A DNA stretch of 64,000 nucleotides from Pseudoalteromonas peptidolytica (GTDB taxonomy: Bacteria; Pseudomonadota; Gammaproteobacteria; Enterobacterales; Alteromonadaceae), in contig NZ_WEHZ01000025.1 in the NCBI RefSeq assembly GCF_012641745.1, positions 1 to 64,000 of the forward strand, read 5' to 3'. This document shows positions 58,301 to 64,000 of this stretch, piece by piece; the first letter of the stretch is position 1; each line of letters begins with the position of its first letter. Position numbers and translations under genes: made by a program. The notes beneath the pieces were generated by a model. The model was given only the letters and a program-made list of their open reading frames with translations. It had not been told where the DNA came from and searched no databases.

Positions 58301-59448
58301 ATGAAAAACTGGCAACCATCGAAAATTGGAAACGCTTAAATATTGTAGAACAAGGAAAAAACGGCCAAGTTATTGCCCTTATCAACAATAGAAACGATAG
58401 GGTTGCTCGCTCTCAGGTGTTTGCAAATATTCTTGCCAATGACTTACACATTGATCAGATTGTCATTATCGGTACAAATATTGATGGCTTCTTTAAATAC
58501 TTTCTGACCGCGCTAGAAAATCTGTTAGAAAACATTTTTGTCAATAATGATAAACAAGCTCTGTATGCCCTACTTACACGTTTCAACCTCATCCAATCAC
58601 CACAAACGTTAAGTGATTTAATTGAAAAGTTTGCCCCCAAGTGCAGTGACATATCACCCTCTGAGATTTCCGCTTTGAAGGCCAAGTTAGACTTAGAAAC
58701 GCAGAATCATTATTTGCTGTTTAAGAAGATTGAAGCAAACGAGTTGGCCCAGTCGCTCTTAGCATGTGAAGATCTCACCACACAAAAACCGCTTGCCCAT
58801 GACATCGCGCAGCAATTAGCAACCCGCAAATGTACTTTAGTTCAGAACAGTGATATTAAACCAGATAGCTTGAACCAAATCATTGCTCAACTCGCCTTAC
58901 CTCAAACACACCAAATTATCGTTGGTATGCAAAATATTAAAGGGGCGGGTTTGGGGTATGTATACATGTGGCAAAAATGGCATCTGTTCCATCAGCATTG
59001 TGAGCGCTTAACTCACCATAATATTACTCAAGCCGAATTTAGACATGGACTGAGTCGAATTTTACTGCAAGAGGAGCTCAGCGTGCTTGAGTGCCAGTAC
59101 TTAGCGGAACATGTGGACATTCTGGCAAATCTACCAAATGCGCAAAGTGAATATAGCCAAGCTGAATTGAGTCAAATAAAAAGCAAACTTGCAAAACAGC
59201 AATTGCGTCTTGAAGAGCATAATGATACTCGTGAGCGCTCTGCAATATCACACTTTTTAAGTAAGCTTCTTGAATCGTTTTTAGATGCAGGTGCAGCAGT
59301 CAAACGAAAAAAAATTGCAGTGCAGATCTACAAAGATATTGCAGACTTTCGGATCACCATTGAAAAAGCGACTACTATTTTAAATGAGCTCAATCGCTCA
59401 CAAAAGCCTGGCTGGCTAAAGCTACAGAACATCAAGCGTCGTAAATAG
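55384..59448 (+). CDS. Enlarged PgsB/CapB-like Mur-ligase-type polyglutamate synthetase
   Basis: A 1354-residue protein. Residues 1-690 are almost all helical, with HEAT/ARM-like repeats. One transmembrane helix lies at about 697-716. From there on the chain follows Bacillus PgsB (about 390 residues): P-loop IGGWGTRGKSGTERL (733-747), SKTTGCEAMLIY, LWECMG, NAYPDHEDILGPT, PDNIALVCKMAQYIGI, NNRNDRVARSQVFAN, IVIIGTNID and GMQNIKGAG. Each has its counterpart in PgsB (GIRGKST, GKTTG, ECMA, NVLEDHMDVMGPT, PDNASL, NCRADRVDRTQQFAN). The reaction in the family is ATP-dependent amide ligation of glutamate through an acyl phosphate. About 120 extra residues are inserted before the last motif and a helical tail follows. 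Last gene of the operon. Confidence 0.88.
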   Translation: MTSNVLKNQLESLFFAETEQFWLNLYQHKYNALIDELCAWELLYNRPESEDETDWLVLQSIAFLRHKIETLHEQILQLDVSHTSFVQRIAKSEFAAEKALHILAYAKELGATKSMLVQDKKAFSRWFDEGAVVARYEHKVATMGQQIKFLIAKLGTLTNRYLQTHQTNLESAWQRLDLQPFCLTLLANSQNQHIRHGLIRALVNMVATLNKLEGDPELDGELIAKLIEFLEADNMPYQAVVDILELLIHQRPTFSRAYMWSMLAEANEVDSPSKIDAELLYIVSTFAKILVSQSTLTEQDLKILTALSKHVLPRVRQVTIEYVEFYPHTFAKSLLTERFEQETENAVRFTLIKQLSADRFCQDDFSFDWWQRTLMSKQPLPLKRLALEQSARIMLNMQLGESEPQACFKRFIDTLNACLASEENIAVCRYITRAREQLSSFYHQALVAQLNASLEANEQSDTLITCSQDELGRALSYLAQHGQSLNANRTKTGWRIQQGYKQVRRLWRILHEIRHPSTDKRQSHSHTKAKNPSVYVHVPSCTTAEISETKVPGELLFNITEQSSRPHLPLLDFMLSVLINDHHKQAAKTYTPDGILSVLPPPTLWQRLKAYWVISWQFSEFDQLRKGNELEQQKYLETLEQLGFTMQFTGYGDIAETQFPVPKDIHRLYNRTNITSVFLTIWSSFKEYMDAIYQNSISQLVFFVLAFISYFWTRHIVASQKIKRNRRHIPVSIGGWGTRGKSGTERLKSALFSSMALKVVSKTTGCEAMLIYSKISGEQYEIPLFRPFDKASIWEQADVLHFAKQVKADIFLWECMGLTPRYVKILVRWMKDNFATITNAYPDHEDILGPTGLDVAKEMSAFLGYNTQVFTSEQNMASVLNLAAEQKNTSLIQNHWGDGYQITADILAKYPYVEHPDNIALVCKMAQYIGINKDYVYKETASRVIPDVGVLQQFTLAKYGHVSQTFINSMSANEKLATIENWKRLNIVEQGKNGQVIALINNRNDRVARSQVFANILANDLHIDQIVIIGTNIDGFFKYFLTALENLLENIFVNNDKQALYALLTRFNLIQSPQTLSDLIEKFAPKCSDISPSEISALKAKLDLETQNHYLLFKKIEANELAQSLLACEDLTTQKPLAHDIAQQLATRKCTLVQNSDIKPDSLNQIIAQLALPQTHQIIVGMQNIKGAGLGYVYMWQKWHLFHQHCERLTHHNITQAEFRHGLSRILLQEELSVLECQYLAEHVDILANLPNAQSEYSQAELSQIKSKLAKQQLRLEEHNDTRERSAISHFLSKLLESFLDAGAAVKRKKIAVQIYKDIADFRITIEKATTILNELNRSQKPGWLKLQNIKRRK

Positions 59449-59463
59449 CGGTATTACAAAACA

Positions 59464-59643
59464 TTACTCAACCAGCAGCATATATATAAACTTGATGACC
59501 AAGGTTACCATCAATAGCGGAAATACATATTTGCTGTATTTCTGCATTTTATCCAGCCCCATACGTTGCTGATGCTTCTCTAATAAAGGCACTAAAATCA
59601 CTAAGGCTACGATTAAACACACTAATAGTACTATAACGTTCAT
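59464..59643 (-). CDS. Small hypothetical membrane protein
   Basis: 59 residues with two hydrophobic helices (about 2-20 and 39-57) joined by a short charged loop (EKHQQRMGLDKMQKYSK). Start at 59643, with GGAGG upstream; a longer frame opens at 59670. It converges on the polyglutamate-like operon, 15 bp from its end. No family recognised. Confidence 0.5.
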   Translation of the reverse strand: MNVIVLLVCLIVALVILVPLLEKHQQRMGLDKMQKYSKYVFPLLMVTLVIKFIYMLLVE

Positions 59644-59801
59644 CATCCCTCCGAGCCAAAAATTAACCATAAAAACGCAAAGTATTCAGGCAATATAACA
59701 GTATTACTCCTCAAAGTTTCAACAAGAGAGTATCTGCATGTTCACTTTACAGCAAATTCCAGCTATGCTCACCAACACATCAGACCAGTAGAATAAGAAA
59801 A

Positions 59802-60854
59802 ATGAAAACCGCTATTACCGAATTATTTGCCATTGAAAAACCTATTATATTACCTGGAATGAGCTGGATTTCAGTACCCGAATTAGTTGCGGCAGTAAGT
59901 AATGCTGGTGGCTTAGGCATTCTGGCGACGGGCCCTCTCAGTCAAGACGAAACGCGTCAAGCTATCAAGAAAATACGCACACTCACCGATAAACCATTTG
60001 GTATTGGTGTTACCTTAATGATGCCCGGAGCAAAAGAAAACGCAAAAATCGCGCTCGAAGAACAAGTGCCTGTTATTAACTTTTCTCTCGGTAAAGGAGA
60101 CTGGATAGTGCAAGCTGCTAAGCAGTATGGAGGGAAAGTTATTGCCACTGTGGTAACCCAAAAGCATGCTCTTGCGGCGCAAAAATCTGGGGTGGATGCC
60201 TTGCTTGTGACGGGACACGAAGCAGCAGCACATGGTGGTGCTGTGACTTCTCTGTGTCTTGTACCAAGTATCGTCGATATTGTTGACATTCCTGTTATCG
60301 CTGCTGGTGGATTTGCTGATGGCAGAGGCTTAGTCGCTGCACTGGCTTTGGGTGCAAGTGGTGTAGCAATGGGCTCCCGCTTCGCAACATCCAAAGAAAG
60401 TCCGTTACACCAACATGTTAAAAATACAGTTGTGGAAAAAGATGTAGAGCAAACAATTTACTCAAAAAACTTTGATGGATTGTACGCTCGAGTAATGAAA
60501 ACGCCCATGGCCGAAAAGGCAACGCGTCGCCCTATGCACTTTCTCGTCGCAGTAATGAAGTCATTTAAAGCAGCAAAAATGGTCGACATGCCACTTTGGA
60601 AACTACTCTTAGGTTTACTGTCTCAGTTCGACAAAATCAAATTGCTTTCGCTGTTTGGCGCGGCCACAGAAAAGCTTGAAGCAGCAACAATCCATGGTGA
60701 CTTAGAGCACGGTGTGCAATTCATTGGTCAATCTCAAGGGCTAATACGAGAGATTGAGTCAGTACAGGTACTCATGGATAAAATTATGCTAGAAGCAGCT
60801 CAAGTAGGGTTAGAAACACACCAGCGTTTTACAAGGACACCCGAGGTAAAGTAA
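59802..60854 (+). CDS. Nitronate monooxygenase family flavoprotein
   Basis: FMN-dependent TIM-barrel enzyme of the NMO/2-nitropropane dioxygenase group, related to FabK enoyl reductases. In the 350-residue protein, FMN and active-site motifs are PIILPGMSWIS at the N-terminus, GHEAAAHGG (place of the E-x-G-G-H-x-G motif), PVIAAGGFADGRGL and GASGVAMGSRFATSKES. Members detoxify alkyl nitronates such as propionate 3-nitronate, but many close relatives act on unknown substrates. Monocistronic. Confidence 0.85.
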   Translation: MKTAITELFAIEKPIILPGMSWISVPELVAAVSNAGGLGILATGPLSQDETRQAIKKIRTLTDKPFGIGVTLMMPGAKENAKIALEEQVPVINFSLGKGDWIVQAAKQYGGKVIATVVTQKHALAAQKSGVDALLVTGHEAAAHGGAVTSLCLVPSIVDIVDIPVIAAGGFADGRGLVAALALGASGVAMGSRFATSKESPLHQHVKNTVVEKDVEQTIYSKNFDGLYARVMKTPMAEKATRRPMHFLVAVMKSFKAAKMVDMPLWKLLLGLLSQFDKIKLLSLFGAATEKLEAATIHGDLEHGVQFIGQSQGLIREIESVQVLMDKIMLEAAQVGLETHQRFTRTPEVK

Positions 60855-60987
60855 GACCAAAGTCGAGCGTGAATATAACGTGATTTCAAGTACGGTGGCT
60901 CTGTCAAAACTTTGTAATAAAGTGATAAAAACGGTATCATCAGCGGTGAAACTGCATTAATCAATTGATCTTTTAAAGTGACTTCCG

Positions 60988-62004
60988 ATGCCTAAACACT
61001 ACCTTTTTTATGTTGAACAGCCATATAGCTTTGCTATCTTGAGACCACTACAAGATGCGATCCGAGCAAATGGTGCAATCGTGAAGTGGTTTTTAAAAGG
61101 CCAAGAAGTGGCATCAAGTTCACTGCGAGATGATGAGCTTGAGCTCACTACTGTAGAAGCTGTAAAAGCGTTTAATCCAAGGGCGGTGTTTGTACCAGGC
61201 AACGTTGTACCAGACTTTTTCCCAGGGGCAAAAGTACAAGTCTTCCATGGTTTGGAGTACAAAAAGAAAGGGCATTTTGGGATCCGGGGCTTTTTTGATT
61301 TATATTGCACCCATGGTCCACTAACGACCAAACCGTTTGAAGCATTAGCGAAAAAACATGGCTACTTTTCTGTCATCGAAACCGGCTGGCCAAAACTTGA
61401 CCCGTATTTTGATTACACCAAGTGTCATAACGAAAAGCCAGTATTACTTTACGCGCCAACATTCTCCCCAAATTTGAGCTCGTTAGAGGCACTATACGAA
61501 CAGGTTAAGCAGCTTGCCAAATCTGGTGACTACAAAATCCAACTCAAGTTTCACCCAAAAACAAAAACGCAATGGCAAGAGTTATATGCCCAACTTGAAG
61601 CCATTGATGATTTTGAAATTGCGGGTGATGATAACTTGATCCCACTTATCCAACAGGCAGATGTCGTAATTTCAGATACCTCAAGTGCGGTTGATGAATC
61701 TTTGTTAATAGGCAAACCTGTGATCACCTTTAACAATCATCAACCTCAAGACGCACTGATCAATATCACTGATCCACAGCAACTACCCGCTGCGGTAAAG
61801 CAAGCACTAACCCTATCAGACACGCAAAAGGCGCGGATCGAACAATATATCTTACAAGTTCATCCTTATCGTGACGGGCAAAGTGCTAATCGTGTGCTTG
61901 CAGCTACAGAAGCGGTTATTGATACAGGCTTAAAACGCAAACCCTTGAATTTGATTAGACGTTATAAAATACGTAAATCCTTAAATTATATGAAAATGAG
62001 TTAA
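60988..62004 (+). CDS. CDP-glycerol glycerophosphotransferase family protein
   Basis: A 338-residue GT-B-like transferase. The outline fits the TagB/TagF-type family: VFHGLEYKKKGHFG, GWPKLDPYF, LLYAPTFSP, IQLKFHPKTK and the C-terminal ISDTSSAVDESLLIGKPVI, which forms the CDP-binding site. In Gram-positives these enzymes build teichoic acids; in Gram-negative marine bacteria they add glycerol- or ribitol-phosphate-like groups to surface glycans. The acceptor is unknown. The C-terminus is basic (LIRRYKIRKSLNYMK), suggesting membrane contact. It is not coupled to a glycan cluster here. Confidence 0.85.
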   Translation: MPKHYLFYVEQPYSFAILRPLQDAIRANGAIVKWFLKGQEVASSSLRDDELELTTVEAVKAFNPRAVFVPGNVVPDFFPGAKVQVFHGLEYKKKGHFGIRGFFDLYCTHGPLTTKPFEALAKKHGYFSVIETGWPKLDPYFDYTKCHNEKPVLLYAPTFSPNLSSLEALYEQVKQLAKSGDYKIQLKFHPKTKTQWQELYAQLEAIDDFEIAGDDNLIPLIQQADVVISDTSSAVDESLLIGKPVITFNNHQPQDALINITDPQQLPAAVKQALTLSDTQKARIEQYILQVHPYRDGQSANRVLAATEAVIDTGLKRKPLNLIRRYKIRKSLNYMKMS

Positions 62005-62140
62005 TCAAAGCGCTGAATAAGGAATCGGCTGGATATTGAGAGATATTCAAGCCACTTGGCGGCTAAAACTGGCTGCTAGAAAGATATTAGTTATCTACAA
62101 CTCAGGTTAATGAGGTATTCACCTTTATTTTTACCATCAA

Positions 62141-62165
62141 AAAAAGCTCACAGAGTGAGCTTTTT
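62141..62165. terminator. Bidirectional terminator
   Basis: AAAAAGCTCAC-AGA-GTGAGCTTTTT: an 11-bp perfect stem with A and T tails, between the glycerophosphotransferase gene and the convergent peptide gene. Confidence 0.85.
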
Positions 62166-62182
62166 GTTATAAAAGCGAGCTA

Positions 62183-62341
62183 TTAGCACTCACATTGCCA
62201 ATATCTATTGCCTGTTTCAGACATTGGTGGGCGACAACGAAAACCACTCACACCACCTGCAACATTAGGGGTTTGCTGTTGTGGTAAATCCTGCTGTTTG
62301 TCTAATTGTTTTAACGCTGTTTTTTTAAATTTAAGTTTCAT
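62183..62341 (-). CDS. Short RiPP/bacteriocin-like precursor peptide, copy 1
   Basis: A 52-residue peptide. The basic leader MKLKFKKTALKQLDKQQ continues to QQTPNVAGG (double glycine 29-30). The core of 22 residues is VSGFRC...MSETGNRYWQCEC with three cysteines (36, 50, 52). An AAGGACAAG ribosome-binding site precedes the ATG. It is a paralogue of the gene at 62612-62779, sharing the leader and the C-x(12-13)-C-x-C core pattern. Double-glycine leaders are typically cut by C39-peptidase exporters; no such exporter or modification enzyme is in the window. The function (lanthipeptide-like, microcin-like or signal) is open. Confidence 0.7.
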   Translation of the reverse strand: MKLKFKKTALKQLDKQQDLPQQQTPNVAGGVSGFRCRPPMSETGNRYWQCEC

Positions 62342-62394
62342 TTTCTTGTCCTTGATTTGTTATTTAAATTAATTGTGTTAGTGATTAAAAGATC

Positions 62395-62607
62395 TAATAC
62401 CAATCATCTTAATTAAATGACCTATTTTGAGGCGAGGGGATCTTGTCGATAACACCGCTTCCGCATCCTGCTCACGCCGAGGTACCTAGGTCCTGTAGGC
62501 AAGGCAAAAATTTTGCTATTTAGTTGTGCCAAATAGGATATTTTTACCGCAGTTAACGTCAGGTTTCTCCCCTCAGATTGAGCACGTGTTAAAACTAATT
62601 GGTATTA
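62395..62607. repeat. Full-length dispersed intergenic repeat with perfect 10-bp ends
   Basis: A 213-bp element bounded by TAATACCAAT (62395-62404) and ATTGGTATTA (62598-62607), perfect inverted repeats. The interior includes TTGAGGCGAGGGGATCTTG, GGCAAAAATTTTGCTATTTAG and GCAGTTAACGTCAGG. It is the best-preserved of five copies seen and lies between the two peptide genes. No coding capacity; MITE-like. Confidence 0.8.
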
Positions 62608-62611
62608 CTCA

Positions 62612-62779
62612 CTAACAACGACAATGGGCAAAATCACCCGTTAATGTTTCTGTTAAACGGCACGGGATCCTCGTATTTGGTTCAGCTCCCCCACCTACAT
62701 TAGGGGTTTGCTGCAAGGGCAATACTTGCTGCTTCTCGTTAAGCTGCTTCAGCGATGATTTTTTTAATTTTAACTGCAT
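62612..62779 (-). CDS. Short RiPP/bacteriocin-like precursor peptide, copy 2
   Basis: A 55-residue peptide with leader MQLKLKKSSLKQLNEKQQ, then LQQTPNVGGG, and a core GAEPNTRIPCR...FAHCRC with cysteines 40, 53 and 55 plus four Thr. The start at 62779 is preferred over the in-frame ATG at 62785, since AAGGAAA lies 7 nt before the former. Leader identity with copy 1 (LK-KK--LKQL--KQQ..QQTPNV-GG) against strong core divergence is the pattern expected of ribosomally made, processed peptides. The repeat at 62395 sits between the two copies. Confidence 0.7.
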   Translation of the reverse strand: MQLKLKKSSLKQLNEKQQVLPLQQTPNVGGGAEPNTRIPCRLTETLTGDFAHCRC

Positions 62780-63105
62780 AATCATTTCCTTGAAATAAGA
62801 GTTTAGTGTTTTGATTTTGTCATCAACTCTAACTTGTCACACAATCGATAAACATTCAACAAAAAAACAACAACAACAAAGAAAAAATCATAAAAATTAC
62901 AAAATCACCGATAGATATGCTTTAAACCTGAATGGACGATACGGCAAAAAATAACTAAAACATTGTTTTAAAAAGGTATAAAGCATTGTGGTGATATCGC
63001 TACATTTAGCTCAGCACCTCTCACCCACCATGTTGATTAACTATTTTTTTACCTATATGCTGTTACCGTTTTGCTTATAAAACATACAACATGTAAGGAT
63101 TTAAT
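62780..63105. other. AT-rich divergent intergenic region
   Basis: It separates the leftward peptide gene and the rightward chitin-binding protein gene and must contain both promoters. It holds an A/CAA-rich tract at about 62858-62885 but no gene, repeat copy or clear hairpin that I can support. An AAGGATT ribosome-binding site for the next gene is at about 63095-63101. Confidence 0.5.
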
Positions 63106-64000
63106 ATGAAACCAACTTCTATTCTTCAATTAATATGGACGAGTAGTTTGTTGACCATTGCAGGCCAAGCTGCTGCATATGATTGCAGTACGTTAGCTAA
63201 TTGGTCACAACAGCAGGTCTACAAAAAAGGCGCACTTATTCAAACTCAAAACCAAGCATTTGAGGCCAAGTGGTATAGTCAAAACGAAGACCCGACGACA
63301 TACTCAGGCCCCTATGATGTTTGGAAAAATCTCGGTATATGTAGCTCAGGTCAAGATCATCCACCAAGCATTACACTCACAAGCCCTAATGATGGCGCTG
63401 TGCTGGGTGAAAATGACAGCGCTGTTTTATCGGCAGATGCAAGTGATATCGATGGTGATTTATCTTATGTGGAATTTTTGGTCGATGGACAGAGTATTGC
63501 ATTTGATAATACCCCGCCTTTTCAAGCAACATGGCGCGCAGCACTGGGTGAACATAGTTTGAGTGCGATTGCGACAGACGCTCAAGGGCACTCCACAACT
63601 TCTCGTTCAGCAACCATTTCTGTCAAGGCCAACGGTACAAACCTGCCTCCGGCGGTATCGGTAAACACCCCAACTAATGGCCAACAATTTTATCAAAACG
63701 ACATAGTAAATATTGATGTTGCGGCTGAAGACACCGATGGCAGTATTACAGAAGTTATCATCAGTGCGAATAGCCAAACGATTTCAACCTTAACAGCTCC
63801 CCCATTCCAAGTTCAGTGGCAAGCGTTGCCGCTTGGTATTACTCAGCTCAATGTTAAAGTTAGGGATAACCAAGGACTTATCAGCGAAGCAAGTGTAGCA
63901 ATTGAAGTGCTAAGCAAAACCGCAGGTGGTTGCCAAGGATTAAGATCCTATCGTGCTGGACAAAGTTATCGTGCTGGTGAGCTTGTCGCACACAATAATC
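63106..64000 (+). CDS. Secreted chitin-binding, Ig-domain enzyme (probable chitinase), 3' end outside the window
   Basis: The first 298 codons of a gene that runs off the right edge. The signal peptide is followed by cleavage near GQAAAYD. A CBM5/12-type chitin-binding module comes next (about 26-77: WSQQQVYKKGALIQ, AKWYSQNEDPTTYSGPYDVW). Then there are two bacterial Ig-like domains (about 84-175 and 181-268: PPSITLTSPNDGAVL, DGDLSYVEFLVDG, then PPAVSVNTPTNGQQF). A second chitin-binding module begins at CQGLRSYRAGQSYRAGELV. This arrangement is common in secreted GH18/GH19 chitinases of Pseudoalteromonas and relatives. The catalytic domain, and so the exact activity, is not visible. Confidence 0.8.
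   Translation, partial: MKPTSILQLIWTSSLLTIAGQAAAYDCSTLANWSQQQVYKKGALIQTQNQAFEAKWYSQNEDPTTYSGPYDVWKNLGICSSGQDHPPSITLTSPNDGAVLGENDSAVLSADASDIDGDLSYVEFLVDGQSIAFDNTPPFQATWRAALGEHSLSAIATDAQGHSTTSRSATISVKANGTNLPPAVSVNTPTNGQQFYQNDIVNIDVAAEDTDGSITEVIISANSQTISTLTAPPFQVQWQALPLGITQLNVKVRDNQGLISEASVAIEVLSKTAGGCQGLRSYRAGQSYRAGELVAHNN

Noticed and set aside
59957-60394. 145-codon minus-strand frame inside the nitronate monooxygenase gene
   Set aside because: Antisense to a well-supported family member; Pro/Ala-rich shadow translation with no start signal.
62858-62885. CAA/A-rich tract as a CRISPR-like or microsatellite array
   Set aside because: Only a few CAA units within an A-rich stretch; no spacers and no regular repeat of useful length.

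Overview
The window is a contiguous stretch of a moderately AT-rich marine gammaproteobacterial chromosome. It looks like Pseudoalteromonas or a close Alteromonadales relative, by inference from gene content and family resemblance rather than any database search. Supporting points are the E. coli-like rrn leader, the conserved metY-rimP-nusA-infB-rbfA-truB-rpsO-pnp-nlpI order, a six-gene Mrp sodium/proton antiporter operon with fused A and B subunits, a delta-type carbonic anhydrase, and a chitin-binding secreted enzyme at the right edge. Genes are densely packed and mostly intact. I see no prophage, insertion sequence or CRISPR array.

Layout. Positions 1-430 hold the promoter and leader of an rRNA operon read leftwards; its 16S gene lies just outside the window. 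Then come ybbN/cnoX, topB (with a LexA-type operator at its start codon), a chemotaxis receptor and the mrp operon, all on the minus strand. From 12 to 24 kb, also minus, runs the translation/RNA-turnover cluster from tRNA-fMet to pnp and nlpI, with an M64-like metalloprotease gene overlapping the end of nlpI. From 24 to 40 kb is a mosaic of small units: delta carbonic anhydrase, a globin-like protein lacking the haem histidine, a lipoprotein, a cryptochrome-DASH plus Fe-S photolyase pair, a MipA/DUF3019 pair, a secreted phospholipase-C-like enzyme with two possible helper proteins, IbpA, DapE, OmpW, a thioesterase and TyrR.

The most notable block is 40.9-59.4 kb: seven tightly coupled plus-strand genes of about 18.5 kb. 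Three of them carry the hallmarks of the poly-gamma-glutamate machinery: a CapA/PgsA lipoprotein, a PgsC/CapC membrane protein with a duplicated CapC module, and a PgsB/CapB Mur-ligase-type amide ligase. Both PgsC and PgsB are enormously enlarged. Between them lie a CHASE2-type membrane protein without a recognisable output domain, a membrane-anchored periplasmic protein, a possible N-formylglutamate-amidohydrolase-like protein, and a 1407-residue protein with a probable outer-membrane barrel. I infer a Gram-negative, double-membrane version of a polyglutamate (or related amide-linked polymer) synthesis and export system.

The right end has a nitronate monooxygenase, a CDP-glycerol glycerophosphotransferase-family protein, two tiny paralogous genes encoding peptides with RiPP/bacteriocin-like double-glycine leaders and Cys-rich cores, and the beginning of a secreted chitin-binding enzyme. 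A family of roughly 160-215 bp intergenic repeats with TAATACCAAT terminal inverted repeats is scattered through the accessory part.
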